From positions 2,232,001 to 2,296,000 of the forward strand of contig NZ_CP017580.1 of NCBI RefSeq assembly GCF_001806325.1: 64,000 nucleotides of DNA, given 5' to 3'. Below, one piece after another: positions 43,968-52,168 of this stretch. This DNA comes from Curtobacterium sp. BH-2-1-1 (GTDB lineage Bacteria; Actinomycetota; Actinomycetes; Actinomycetales; Microbacteriaceae). Under the pieces are notes generated by a model. The model ran no database searches, was not told the DNA's origin, and was given only the letters and a program-made list of their open reading frames with translations. The position numbers and the translations under genes were made by a program. Position 1 is the first letter of the stretch. Every line of letters starts with the position of its first letter.

Positions 43968-44545
43968 GCCTCGCGGCGCTGCTCGACCAGGGGCAGTGGA
44001 CGCACGAGCCCGCCGCGGCCATGCTCGACGGCAAGGTCCTGCGGGTGACGGCTGTCGAGGGCAGTGACGCCTGGCGCACCACCTCGTACGGGTTCGTGCA
44101 CGACTCCGAGCACGCGCTGCTCCGCCCGGTCGACGGGGCGTTCTCGGTCGAGGTGTCGTTCGTGCTCGACTACACGGAGCAGTTCGACCAGGCGGGGGTG
44201 TTCCTGCGGGTCGACGAGCGGAACTGGATCAAGGCCGGCGTCGAGTTCGCCGACGGGACGCCCCAGGTCGGAGCCGTCGTCACGCGCGATGCGTCGGACT
44301 GGTCGGTGGCCCCCGTGCCGGAGTGGACCGGTCGGGTCGTCACGGTCCGGGCCAGCCGCGACGGCGATGCCGTGACGATCCGGGCGTGGGCGGACGACGA
44401 GCCGCCGCGGCTCGTGCGGGTGGCGTACCTCGACCCCGACGCCCACGTGTCGGCGGGGCTGCTCTGCGCGGCACCGTCCCGCGCGGGACTGACCGTCGCC
44501 TTCACCGGGTTCCGCGTGGGGGAGCCGGACGGGTCGCTGCACTGA
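43964..44545 (+). CDS. DUF1349 family protein
   Basis: A 193-residue beta-sandwich protein of the DUF1349 (concanavalin-like) family: DAWRTTSYGFVHDSEHALL, then EVSFVLDYTEQFDQAGVFLRVDERNWIKAGVEF, the most conserved stretch, and ASDWSVAPVPEW. No signal peptide. Biochemical role unknown, possibly carbohydrate binding. It is coupled to the Nudix gene by ATGA, so the two proteins are made together, though mycobacteria lack this partner at this site. Confidence 0.88.
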   Translation: MSLAALLDQGQWTHEPAAAMLDGKVLRVTAVEGSDAWRTTSYGFVHDSEHALLRPVDGAFSVEVSFVLDYTEQFDQAGVFLRVDERNWIKAGVEFADGTPQVGAVVTRDASDWSVAPVPEWTGRVVTVRASRDGDAVTIRAWADDEPPRLVRVAYLDPDAHVSAGLLCAAPSRAGLTVAFTGFRVGEPDGSLH

Positions 44546-44562
44546 CGCTCCCCGAGCGGCGC

Positions 44563-44568
44563 TAGCCT
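44563..44568 (+). promoter_or_regulatory. -10 element of a probable leaderless promoter for xerD
   Basis: TAGCCT ends 6 nt before the GTG at 44575; no ribosome site. Confidence 0.5.
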
Positions 44569-44574
44569 CGTGGA

Positions 44575-45591
44575 GTGATCCCGTTCGAGCGTGCCACGGA
44601 GACGTACCTGCGGCACATCGCGATCGAGCGGGGCCTCTCGCAGCACACGCTGTCGGCCTACCGGCGGGACCTGCTGACGTTCGCGGAATGGCTCGCGTCC
44701 GCTCCGATCGTGGAGTCGGACGGCGCCGACCGTGCCGGGGGACCGGCCGTGCTCGACGACGTCGGGAGGATCGCGCGCGCGGACCTCGCGGGGTTCGTCG
44801 AGCACCTCGCGACCCGAACGTCCGGGCCGCTCGCGCCGAGGTCGGTGGCACGCATGCTCAGCTCGGTGCGGTCGTTCACCGCGTTCGCCGCCGGCGAGGG
44901 GTGGCTCCAGCTCGACCCCGGCGCATCCGTGCGGCCCCCGAAGGCTCCGATGCGACTGCCGAAGGCGATCTCCGTGCACGACATGGAGCGGTTGCTCGGG
45001 GCCGCGTCCGCCGGGTCGCCCGACGGTGTCGCCGACGACCTCGTGGGGCTGCGGGACCGGGCGTTGCTCGAACTCCTCTACGCCACGGGAGCGCGCATCT
45101 CGGAGGCCGTCGGGCTCTCGGTCGACGACGTGACGACGCTGTCGGACGGCTCCGGTGACCTCGACGACGGGCTGTCCGTCGTCAAGGTCACCGGCAAGGG
45201 CAACAAGCAGCGGGTGGTGCCGCTCGGCAGTTTCGCGCGGGCGGCGATCGACGCGTACCTCGTGCGGGCGCGGCCGGTGTTCGCGGCACGGGGAGCGTCG
45301 ACGCCGGCACTGTTCCTCGGCGCCCGGGGCGCACGGCTGTCACGGCAGAGTGCGTGGCTCGTGATCCAGGCGGCAGCGGAGCGTGCGGAGCTCTCCGAGC
45401 ACGTGTCGCCGCACACGTTCCGGCACTCGTTCGCGACGCACCTGCTCGAGGGGGGAGCGGACGTGCGGGTCGTGCAGGAGCTGCTCGGGCACGCGAGCGT
45501 GGCGACGACGCAGATCTACACGATGGTGACGGCGGACATGCTGCGGGACGTGTACCAGACGGCGCACCCGCGGGCGCGGCGTACTTCGTGA
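44575..45591 (+). CDS. xerD: Tyrosine site-specific recombinase XerD
   Basis: A 338-residue recombinase that resolves chromosome dimers at dif. The N-terminal SAM-like DNA-binding domain ([26 protein letters not shown]) is followed by the catalytic domain with Arg in [12 protein letters not shown], Lys in [28 protein letters not shown], His in [10 protein letters not shown] and the Tyr in QIYT. A linker insertion of about 15 residues near 45-60 is longer than usual. Its place after pyrG and the Nudix gene equals that of M. tuberculosis Rv1701 (xerD). The 3' end lies inside palindrome A2. Confidence 0.93.
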   Translation: MIPFERATETYLRHIAIERGLSQHTLSAYRRDLLTFAEWLASAPIVESDGADRAGGPAVLDDVGRIARADLAGFVEHLATRTSGPLAPRSVARMLSSVRSFTAFAAGEGWLQLDPGASVRPPKAPMRLPKAISVHDMERLLGAASAGSPDGVADDLVGLRDRALLELLYATGARISEAVGLSVDDVTTLSDGSGDLDDGLSVVKVTGKGNKQRVVPLGSFARAAIDAYLVRARPVFAARGASTPALFLGARGARLSRQSAWLVIQAAAERAELSEHVSPHTFRHSFATHLLEGGADVRVVQELLGHASVATTQIYTMVTADMLRDVYQTAHPRARRTS

Positions 45592-45643
45592 GCAGGAACG
45601 GTCGGGTCGCCTGAGGGCACCCGACCGTTCCTGCTCACGAAGT
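45583..45643. repeat. Dispersed intergenic palindrome, family A, copy 2
   Basis: A 25-bp perfect stem (45583-45607 with 45619-45643) and an 11-nt loop. The left arm includes the last three codons of xerD, and the right arm ends on the first base of the stop codon of the convergent DUF2510 gene. The inner arm, GTGAGCAGGAACGGTCGGGT, differs from copy 1 (6126) at two positions. Confidence 0.92.
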
Positions 45644-46089
45644 CAGAACACGTGGAACTGCGCGGACGCCGCCACGGCAGCCGTCGCCACCGCGAGGACC
45701 AGGGCGCTCGCCGAAGCACTCCGCGCCAGCACCCGCCAGCCCCCGGTCGCTCCGGGCCACACGACGCCGAGCAGCCCCGCCACGATCGCCGCCGCGCTGC
45801 TCGCTCCCCAGGGGTTCACCACCACGGAGGCCACCGCGAGCAGCACCGCCAGGGTCGAGAACGCACTGAACCGGTGGACCCCGGAGCCCCCGGACGCCCA
45901 GGAACGCGTCCGGATCGCCGCCGGCTGCACCGAGAAGGACGGTCCGACGGGTGCGACGACCACCGGGACGATCGGCTCGGTCCGGCTCGGCAGCACCCGT
46001 GTCGCCGCTCCCCAGGCGCGCCCGTCCCACCAGCGCAGGCGGCTCGCGTCCTGCGGATCGGGGAACCAGCCGGCGGCCGGCAGCGTCAC
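45643..46089 (-). CDS. DUF2510 membrane protein
   Basis: A 148-residue protein with an N-terminal DUF2510 motif (AAGWFPDPQDASRLRWWDGRAWG), a linker, and a hydrophobic C-terminal half with about three transmembrane helices (TLAVLLAVASVVV, IVAGLLGVVWPG, ALVLAVATAAVAA). DUF2510 is a short actinobacterial Trp-rich unit at the cytoplasmic end of many membrane proteins; function unknown. Start is GTG at 46089, with GAGGAG 8 nt upstream, preferred to an ATG 33 nt earlier. Confidence 0.83.
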   Translation of the reverse strand: MTLPAAGWFPDPQDASRLRWWDGRAWGAATRVLPSRTEPIVPVVVAPVGPSFSVQPAAIRTRSWASGGSGVHRFSAFSTLAVLLAVASVVVNPWGASSAAAIVAGLLGVVWPGATGGWRVLARSASASALVLAVATAAVAASAQFHVF

Positions 46090-46200
46090 GGGGTGCTCCT
46101 CGGGGTGCGTGGGAAGGTGCACGTCGACGCTACGGGAATGCGGGAAGCGGCCACAGTCCCAGCCCGGGTGTCGGCAGGAAGGGGGACCACCCGCGTGCAG

Positions 46201-46206
46201 TAGCGT
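46201..46206 (+). promoter_or_regulatory. -10 element of a probable leaderless promoter for the ASCH gene
   Basis: TAGCGT, 7 nt before the GTG at 46214; no ribosome site. Confidence 0.5.
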
Positions 46207-46213
46207 CGAGCGG

Positions 46214-46732
46214 GTGACCTCGACGTTCGACGACTTCTGGCGTGACCGGCGCGACGAGCGACCGGAGTTGCCGACGGCCCTGCCGGAGGCGTGGTCGTTC
46301 GGCGCGACGCCGGCGCAGGCGGACGATCTGCTCGACCTCGTGCTGCGCGGGGTGAAGGACGGGACGGCGTCGTCGTTCTGGGACTACGAGGCGTCCGGGG
46401 ACCGCGTGCCGGAGGTCGGGGACATCGGCATCGTCACGGACTCCGCCGGGGCACCGCGGGCCGTCGTCGAGACGACGAGCGTCCGGATCGCCCCCTTCGA
46501 CGAGGTCGATGCGGACCACGCCCGGGCCGAGGGGGAGGGCGACCGGACGCTCGCGCACTGGCGTCGGGTGCACGAGGCGTACTGGCGCGCGCACTCGGAG
46601 GACCCGCGCGGGTTCGATCCGCGGATGCCGGTCGTGTGCGAACGCTTCCGGCTCGTCTGGCCCGCACCGGCGACGACCCCGCCCGCACCGGCGACGACCC
46701 GGCCGGCACCGGACCCGACCGCCGTCGCCTGA
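46214..46732 (+). CDS. ASCH domain protein
   Basis: A 172-residue protein matching the ASCH fold: WSFGATPAQADDLLDLVLRGVKDGTASSFWDYE, PEVGDIGIVTDSAG, VETTSVRIAPFDEVDADHARAEGEGD, and the end strand MPVVCERFRLVW. ASCH proteins bind RNA or modified nucleosides, and some are amidohydrolases of acylcytidine. The C-terminal 25 residues are a Pro/Ala/Thr repeat (PAPATTPPAPATTRPAP), not part of the fold. Convergent with the oxidoreductase gene, with only 7 bp between the stops. Confidence 0.88.
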   Translation: MTSTFDDFWRDRRDERPELPTALPEAWSFGATPAQADDLLDLVLRGVKDGTASSFWDYEASGDRVPEVGDIGIVTDSAGAPRAVVETTSVRIAPFDEVDADHARAEGEGDRTLAHWRRVHEAYWRAHSEDPRGFDPRMPVVCERFRLVWPAPATTPPAPATTRPAPDPTAVA

Positions 46733-46739
46733 CCGCCCG

Positions 46740-47771
46740 TCAGGCCGGGACGGGCGCCGCGTCCACCTCGCGCATGACGTCCTTCACCGAGGCGAGCAGC
46801 CGGGCGTTGAACTCGACGCCGAGCTGGTTCGGCACCGTGACGAGCACGGTGTCGGCAGCCCGCACGGCCTGGTCCGCCGCGAGTTCGGCCACCAGGTCCT
46901 CCGGGGATCCGATGTACGACCGGCCGAACCGTGCGAGCCCGCCGTCGAGGTGCCCGACCTGGTCCTGGCCCTCGACCTGTGCCCGGACACCGAAGTAGTG
47001 CCGCGACTCGTCGTCGATGATCGGGATGATGCTGCGGGACACCGAGACCCGAGGGGTCCGCTCCCAGCCGGACTCGGCCCAGACCCGACGGAAGCGTTCG
47101 ATCTGCTCGGCCTGGAGCTCGTCGAACGGCACACCGGTGTCCTCGGTCAGCAGGGTCGACGACATGAGGTTCATGCCCTGCTCGGCCGTCCACTCCGCGG
47201 TCGCCCGGGTGCCGGCGCCCCACCAGATGCGGTCGCCGAGCGAGTCGGAGAGCGGCGAGATCGGCAGGGACCCGACCGAGCCGGTCATCTGCGGGTTCGC
47301 GTTCGCCATCGGTTCTCCGGCGATCGCCCGTCGGAACACCGACGTGTGCGCACGGGCCATGTCCCCGCCGTTCTCGTCGGAGGCGTCCGGCACGTAGCCG
47401 AACTGCTGGTAACCGGCGAGGGCGGTCTCGGGTGAGCCCCGGGAGACGCCGAGCTGCAGCCGACCGCCGGAGATGAGGTCGGTCGCAGCCGCCTCCTCCG
47501 CCATGTACAGCGGGTTCTCGTAGCGCATGTCGATGACGCCGGTGCCGATCTCGATGCGGCTGGTCTTCGCTGCGATCGCGGAGAGCGACGGGAAGGGCGC
47601 CGCCTGCTGGGGCGCGAAGTGGTGGACGCGGAAGTACGCGCCGTCGACGCCCGCCTCCTCGGCGGCGACCGCGAGGTCGATCGCCTGGACCAGGGCCTCA
47701 CGACCGCTGCGCACCTTCGACCCCGGCACGTCGCGCCAGTGTCCGAACGACAGGAACCCGATCTTCGTCAT
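46740..47771 (-). CDS. Luciferase-like (LLM) flavin-dependent oxidoreductase
   Basis: A 343-residue TIM-barrel protein of the bacterial luciferase family, using FMN or F420. Typical parts are MTKIGFLSFGHW, AYFRVHHFAPQQAAPFPSL, RIEIGTGVIDMRYENPLYMAEEAAATDLISGGRLQLGVSRG and the GDRIWWGAGTRATAEW substrate region. A second family member lies at 58055-59071, about 10 kb away, sharing IGFGTAVLGMRYEDP-type motifs. No partner reductase is adjacent. Substrate unknown. Confidence 0.9.
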   Translation of the reverse strand: MTKIGFLSFGHWRDVPGSKVRSGREALVQAIDLAVAAEEAGVDGAYFRVHHFAPQQAAPFPSLSAIAAKTSRIEIGTGVIDMRYENPLYMAEEAAATDLISGGRLQLGVSRGSPETALAGYQQFGYVPDASDENGGDMARAHTSVFRRAIAGEPMANANPQMTGSVGSLPISPLSDSLGDRIWWGAGTRATAEWTAEQGMNLMSSTLLTEDTGVPFDELQAEQIERFRRVWAESGWERTPRVSVSRSIIPIIDDESRHYFGVRAQVEGQDQVGHLDGGLARFGRSYIGSPEDLVAELAADQAVRAADTVLVTVPNQLGVEFNARLLASVKDVMREVDAAPVPA

Positions 47772-47814
47772 GTCGATACGAACGCATCCGACAGCACGGC
47801 CATTCCGGGCCGAC

Positions 47815-47820
47815 TACGGT
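47815..47820 (+). promoter_or_regulatory. -10 element of a probable leaderless promoter for the DksA/TraR-like gene
   Basis: TACGGT, 7 nt before the ATG at 47828. A GTG at 47819 overlaps the box and was rejected as the start. Confidence 0.55.
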
Positions 47821-47827
47821 GTCCGGC

Positions 47828-48160
47828 ATGGACGACCCTCGCCAGGCACTGGTCGCGCAGCGGGCACGCAACGAGCGGCTCCTCGCGGACGTCGAGCGGA
47901 GCATGCGGGACGTCAGCGACGCCCGGCAGGACGCCAACTCCGACGACGAGCACGACCCCGAGGGCGCGACCCTCGCCTGGGAGCGCGGCTCGCTCGGCGC
48001 CGTGCGGGACGACGCCCGTGAGCGGATCCGGTTGGTGGACGCCGCGCTCGCGCGGCTCGACGCCGGGACCTACGGCCGCTGTGCGGTCGGTGGGGAACCG
48101 ATCCCGGAGGCGCGCCTCGCCGCGGTCCCGTGGGCCGCGACGTGCGTGGCGCACGCCTGA
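47828..48160 (+). CDS. DksA/TraR-like protein with degenerate zinc site
   Basis: A 110-residue protein with the DksA/TraR shape: a coiled coil (about 5-75, Arg/Asp/Glu-rich) and the C-terminal region LDAGTYGRCAVGGEPIPEARLAAVPWAATCVAHA. In true family members the last part is C-x2-C ... C-x2-C for zinc. Here the second and fourth Cys are Gly and His (CAVG, CVAH), so at most two Cys and one His remain. It may fold without zinc. It may still bind RNA polymerase in the secondary channel, but this is inference. Confidence 0.85.
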   Translation: MDDPRQALVAQRARNERLLADVERSMRDVSDARQDANSDDEHDPEGATLAWERGSLGAVRDDARERIRLVDAALARLDAGTYGRCAVGGEPIPEARLAAVPWAATCVAHA

Positions 48161-48183
48161 CGCGCCTCCTGGCCCGCACCGTC

Positions 48184-48225
48184 TGACGGGAGGCGCGGGT
48201 CGGCCCCGCCACGCGCCTCCCGTCA
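48184..48225. repeat. Dispersed intergenic palindrome, family B, copy 3
   Basis: TGACGGGAGGCGCG (48184-48197) and its exact complement (48212-48225), 14 bp, with a 14-nt loop. A loose half-site, CGCGCCTCCTGG, lies just upstream at 48161-48172, right after the DksA-like stop codon. Both neighbours are on the + strand. Confidence 0.85.
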
Positions 48226-48277
48226 CGGACGCACCGCACGTCCACCGCGCGCGCCGCGGTTTCCCAGCCGCGCGCCC

Positions 48278-48283
48278 TACATT
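48278..48283 (+). promoter_or_regulatory. -10 element of a probable leaderless promoter for the PGPGW protein
   Basis: TACATT, 7 nt before the ATG at 48291; no ribosome site. Confidence 0.5.
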
Positions 48284-48290
48284 GCGGCAC

Positions 48291-48734
48291 ATGGAAGGCG
48301 ACCCGAACGACCGGACCGACGCGGTCGAACGTGCCGAGACGCCGCACCGGCGGTTCCAGTGGTTCCACGACGTCCGCGCCTGGATCCACGCGCGTCCCCA
48401 CCTGCACCTCTTCTACAAGGTGCTCGTCGGGATCGTCGGCGGGCTCGTCGTCGTGATCGGGCTGATCCTCGTGCCGCTGCCCGGGCCGGGGTGGCTGGTG
48501 GTCTTCATCGGGCTGACGATCCTCGCGAGCGAGTTCCACTTCTTCCACCGGATCATCACGTGGCTCCGTGCCCAGCTGCACCGCTTCTGGGACTGGGCGA
48601 AGGCGCACGGGCCGCAGTGGCTCCGGAACGCCGCCGACCGCGGCAAGGCGGACGTCGACGCGGCGCACACCGGTGCTGCCCGGACGGTCGGGGTGCGCGG
48701 GCGCGGCGCGAAGCGGGCGCGGCCCGGGCACTGA
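48291..48734 (+). CDS. PGPGW-motif (TIGR02611-type) membrane protein
   Basis: A 147-residue protein with two adjacent transmembrane helices (about 44-85: YKVLVGIVGGLVVVIGLILVPLPGPGWLVVFIGLTILA). The PLPGPGW turn between them is the family mark. Both ends are charged and probably cytoplasmic; the C-terminal part is basic (RGRGAKRARPGH). Function unknown. It ends 18 bp before the convergent MFS gene stop, with no visible hairpin between. Confidence 0.85.
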   Translation: MEGDPNDRTDAVERAETPHRRFQWFHDVRAWIHARPHLHLFYKVLVGIVGGLVVVIGLILVPLPGPGWLVVFIGLTILASEFHFFHRIITWLRAQLHRFWDWAKAHGPQWLRNAADRGKADVDAAHTGAARTVGVRGRGAKRARPGH

Positions 48735-48752
48735 ACCGCGCGCGTGTCGCGC

Positions 48753-50009
48753 CTACTCGGCGGGGGACACCCGGACCGAGCCGGTGCAGGTGCGCTCGAG
48801 CACCTCGGTGGCCTGCTCCTCGACGGCGGCGGCGTCCCGCGACACGAGCTGCAGCACGAGGGCGACGACCGCGGCGAGGACGATGAACGCCCCGTACCCG
48901 GCGATGACCGGCACGAGCCCGACGGTCGGCTCGAGCAGCCCTCCGACGACGGCCGGCACGCCGAACGCCAGGTAGCTCACGACGTAGATCGTGGAGAGCA
49001 GCCCTGCACGGTGCGTCGGTGCCGCAGTGGCGAGCAGCATCCGAAGCGGTGCCTGGAACCCGGCGCCGAAGCCCACACCGGCGATCGCACTGCCCACGAC
49101 GAGGCCGGGCAGGGAGTGCGCCATCACGAACGCCACCGTGACGATCGGTCCGAGCACGAGGGCGACCAGGCCGATCAGGACCGCACGACGGGCGTCCATC
49201 CGCTGCGTCGCGAGGCCGGTCAGCGCGCCGACCCCGGTGACGACGGCGATCAGGGCACCGGCGGCGAAGTGGTTCGTGATGCCGAAGACCGCGCCGAGCG
49301 CCGAGGGGACGAGCGACAGGAACATCCCGCCGAGGGCCCAGCTCGCGATGAGCGATCCGGCGACGCTGCGGAACAGCCGCCGCGAGGACCGGGGCACGCT
49401 GATCCGGGGGACGAGGGAGCGGAGGGCACCCGGTCGCGGGGTGACCCGCTCGGGGACGACGACGAGTGCGATCACCATGAGGACGAGCAGCGCGCCGAAG
49501 AGCAGGTACACGAGCTGCTCCGGCGCGGGACCCCACTGCACGAGGGCGCCGCTCGACATGGCACCGGTCGCGAGGGCGATCGGCGGGATGACACCGTTCA
49601 GCACCCCGGCGAGGGTGGGGAAGCGCTCGAGCGAGTTGTCGATGAGCGCCGCTCCGAGGGCGCCGATGAGCAGTCCGACGGAGACGCCCTGCACGATGCG
49701 GTCCACGATCAGGGCGCCGACACCGTCCGCGACCGCGAAGAGCCCGAGGGACAGTGCGACGCCGAGGCCGCCGACGACGAGCACGGGCTTGCGGCCGACG
49801 TGGTCGGACAGGCGCCCGGCGACGAGCAGGCTGGCCAGCAGCCCCGCGACGTAGATGGCGAACACGCCGGTGAGCATGAGCGGGGTGAGGTGCCACTCCG
49901 CGGCGTACACGGGGTAGATCGGCGAGGGGACCGCCGACGAGGCGACGGACACGAGGAGCATCGCCGCGAGGATCCAGAACCCGGCGACCGAGCGAGCTGA
50001 CTGCGCCAT
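48753..50009 (-). CDS. MFS drug-efflux type transporter
   Basis: A 418-residue major-facilitator protein with 12 predicted helices. The loop 2-3 motif is GRLSDHVGRKPVL; helix 5 region has GVIPPIALATGAMSSG. The overall pattern is of drug:H+ antiporters (12 helices). The ATG at 50009 has GGAAGG 8 nt upstream. It diverges from an ArsR-type repressor gene, with three overlapping inverted repeats between, so it is very likely repressed by that protein and opened by a toxic compound. Confidence 0.9.
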   Translation of the reverse strand: MAQSARSVAGFWILAAMLLVSVASSAVPSPIYPVYAAEWHLTPLMLTGVFAIYVAGLLASLLVAGRLSDHVGRKPVLVVGGLGVALSLGLFAVADGVGALIVDRIVQGVSVGLLIGALGAALIDNSLERFPTLAGVLNGVIPPIALATGAMSSGALVQWGPAPEQLVYLLFGALLVLMVIALVVVPERVTPRPGALRSLVPRISVPRSSRRLFRSVAGSLIASWALGGMFLSLVPSALGAVFGITNHFAAGALIAVVTGVGALTGLATQRMDARRAVLIGLVALVLGPIVTVAFVMAHSLPGLVVGSAIAGVGFGAGFQAPLRMLLATAAPTHRAGLLSTIYVVSYLAFGVPAVVGGLLEPTVGLVPVIAGYGAFIVLAAVVALVLQLVSRDAAAVEEQATEVLERTCTGSVRVSPAE

Positions 50010-50037
50010 GTGCGCCACCTTCCGTTGCGAGCGGGAC

Positions 50038-50090
50038 AGTACGAAGAGAGTCGTACAGTATCGAGTCGTGCTGTACGACGCAAGTCGTAC
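50038..50090. promoter_or_regulatory. Operator cluster between MFS and ArsR-type genes
   Basis: Several copies of GTCGTAC in both directions. Perfect inverted repeats are GTACGA/TCGTAC (50039-50044, 50051-50056), GTCGTACAG/CTGTACGAC (50050-50058, 50071-50079) and GTACGAC/GTCGTAC (50073-50079, 50084-50090; 4-bp spacer). They cover the divergent promoter region. Confidence 0.75.
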
Positions 50091-50107
50091 TACGAGCGGA
50101 ACGGTGG

Positions 50108-50113
50108 TAGCGT
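50108..50113 (+). promoter_or_regulatory. -10 element of a probable leaderless promoter for the ArsR-type gene
   Basis: TAGCGT, 7 nt before the ATG at 50121 and just past the operator cluster, which would block it: likely autorepression. Confidence 0.5.
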
Positions 50114-50120
50114 CCCGTCC

Positions 50121-50495
50121 ATGCCCGCGACCGTGGATGCTCCCGAACACCTGCCGCAGCCGACCGTGGCCGAGATGGACCTGCCGGTCGTGATGGACGC
50201 CCTGAGCGACCCGATCCGGCTCGCGATCCTGCACCGCTACCTCGTCGACGCCGCCGGTGGCATCCGCAGCTGCGGCTGGGTCGGCATCGACCGGCCGAAG
50301 TCCACGCTGACCCACCACTTCCGCGTCCTGCGCGAGGCCGGGCTCCTCGAGCAGCACCAGGAGGGGCTCACCCGGTCGAGCCGCGTCCGCATCGAGGACG
50401 TCGAGCAGCGGTTCCCCGGGCTCCTCGACCTCGTGTTCGCGTGGGAGGTCCCCGCGGCCCTCATGCGCACGGACCTCGCCGAGGGCGCCGCGTGA
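50121..50495 (+). CDS. ArsR-type winged-helix repressor
   Basis: A 124-residue regulator. The winged helix is LPVVMDALSDPIRLAILHRYL, recognition helix KSTLTHHFRVLREAGLL, wing QHQEGLTRSSRVRI. No metal-binding Cys pair is seen, so the signal is probably an organic compound or stress. The divergent gene is an MFS pump and the shared promoter holds the repeats described. Its stop overlaps the start of the methyltransferase gene (GTGA), so that gene may be under the same control. Confidence 0.9.
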   Translation: MPATVDAPEHLPQPTVAEMDLPVVMDALSDPIRLAILHRYLVDAAGGIRSCGWVGIDRPKSTLTHHFRVLREAGLLEQHQEGLTRSSRVRIEDVEQRFPGLLDLVFAWEVPAALMRTDLAEGAA

Positions 50496-52165
50496 ACGCC
50501 GCCGCCGACTCCGCCGACTTCGCCGCGTCCACCGGGACCCCGCACACGCTCCCGACGATCGGCGCCGACGCCGCCGTCACCGACGCGCTGCGCCAGGACC
50601 TGACCGACGCCGGGTTCACGGTCGAGCGGGTCGACGCCCTGTGGGGCGCCGAGGCCGCCGCGTCGCTCCACCGCGGTTCGCGCGTCGCAGCGCTCCGGGC
50701 GCTCGCCGCCCGCGACACGACACCGCTCGGCACCCTCGCGACGCTCTTCGTGCTCGGGCTCCCGGTCCGCCGCGGCGATGCGGACGCCGCGTTCCCGTCC
50801 GCCGGCGTGCAGTCCGTCGAAGCGAGCGGTCTGGTCCGTGTCGACGCCGACTCCGTCGCTCCCGCCGTGGACCTCCGCCCCTACGCCTTCGTCGACGACC
50901 TCGGTGCCGGCAGCTGGTGGATCGTCTCGGACCTCGGCGAACTCGCACTCGGTACGGCCCTCGGCGAGGAGCACGTCCTCGGCATCGGCGGTGCCACCAC
51001 GACGCTCTCCGGCCTGCAGGTCCCCGTGCCCGTCCGTCGCGTGCTCGACCTCGGCACCGGCTGCGGCATCCAGGCGATGCACGCCCGACGCTTCGCCGAC
51101 GAGGTCGTCGCCACCGACATCTCGCGCCGGGCCCTCGACATCGCCCGGTTCAACGCGCAGCTCAACGGCATCGACGGCATCGAGTTCCGCTTCGGCTCCC
51201 TGTTCGAGCCGGTCGCGGGAGAGCGCTTCGACCGCATCGTCTCGAACCCGCCGTTCGTCATCACGCCCCGCAGCGAGGGCGTCCCCGCCTACGAGTACCG
51301 CGACGGCGGCATGGTCGGCGACGCCCTCGTCGAGACCGTCCTGACCGGACTCGGCGAGCACCTCGAACCCGGCGGGACCGCGCAGCTGCTCGGCAACTGG
51401 GAGTACCACTGGGGCACGGACGGCCTCGACCGCGTGCGGTCCTGGTTCGAGCGCGCCGACACCGACGGACTCGGGCTCGACGCCTGGGTCATCGAGCGGG
51501 AACGGCAGGACCCGACCGCCTACGCCGAGACGTGGATCCGGGACGGCGGGACGAAGCCCGGGACGCCCGAGTTCGACCGGCTGGTCGGCGCGTGGCTGGA
51601 CGACTTCGCCGACCGTCGGGTGACCGGCGTCGGCTTCGGGTACGTCGTGGTCCGGAAGCCCCGGCCGGGGCCCACGCGGGCCGGTTCCGGCGCGTCGCGG
51701 AGCCTGCGGAGCGACGTGGCGGCCGAGCCCGTGGGGAGAGGCGCGGTGCACCTCCGCCGCTTCGAGCGCGTCCCCGAGACGCTCGGCTCCAACCCCGCGG
51801 GTCTCGGCGCGACGGTGGCGCGGGTCCTCGACGCGGCCGCGTGGCTCGCCGCGCACGACGACGTCGCGCTCGCCGCCGCCCACCTCGCGGTCGCCGGCGA
51901 CGTCACCGAGGAGCGCTTCTACTGGCCGGGCAACGACGACCCGACCGTGATGACGCTCGTGCAGGGCGGCGGACTCGGACGCCGTGTGGACGCCGACACC
52001 GCGCTCGCCGCGTTCGTCGGGGCCTGCGACGGGGAGCTGTCGGTGGCGGCGATCGTCGGCGCCCTCGCGCAGATCACCGGGGTGGACGAGCAGGTGCTCG
52101 CCGCCGACCTGCTGCCGGCGGCGCGCGACCTGGTGCTCGACGGCCTGCTCGTCCCGGCCGCCTGA
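50492..52165 (+). CDS. Class I methyltransferase, HemK/RsmC-like
   Basis: A 557-residue protein. An N-terminal helical domain (about 1-165) precedes an AdoMet-dependent domain with VLDLGTGCGIQAMHARRFADEVVATDIS and SNPPFVI, the NPPF/Y motif of enzymes that methylate amide nitrogen or exocyclic amines in protein, RNA or DNA. A C-terminal winged-helix-like part (about 400-557) may bind the substrate. This three-part layout is common in Actinobacteria but untested. GTG start inside the end of the ArsR-type gene. Confidence 0.87.
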   Translation: MNAAADSADFAASTGTPHTLPTIGADAAVTDALRQDLTDAGFTVERVDALWGAEAAASLHRGSRVAALRALAARDTTPLGTLATLFVLGLPVRRGDADAAFPSAGVQSVEASGLVRVDADSVAPAVDLRPYAFVDDLGAGSWWIVSDLGELALGTALGEEHVLGIGGATTTLSGLQVPVPVRRVLDLGTGCGIQAMHARRFADEVVATDISRRALDIARFNAQLNGIDGIEFRFGSLFEPVAGERFDRIVSNPPFVITPRSEGVPAYEYRDGGMVGDALVETVLTGLGEHLEPGGTAQLLGNWEYHWGTDGLDRVRSWFERADTDGLGLDAWVIERERQDPTAYAETWIRDGGTKPGTPEFDRLVGAWLDDFADRRVTGVGFGYVVVRKPRPGPTRAGSGASRSLRSDVAAEPVGRGAVHLRRFERVPETLGSNPAGLGATVARVLDAAAWLAAHDDVALAAAHLAVAGDVTEERFYWPGNDDPTVMTLVQGGGLGRRVDADTALAAFVGACDGELSVAAIVGALAQITGVDEQVLAADLLPAARDLVLDGLLVPAA

Positions 52166-52168
52166 CGA

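Noticed and set aside
44575..45591. Phage integrase identity for the tyrosine recombinase
   Set aside because: Synteny after pyrG and the Nudix gene and the XerD-like catalytic domain show a housekeeping recombinase; no phage genes nearby.
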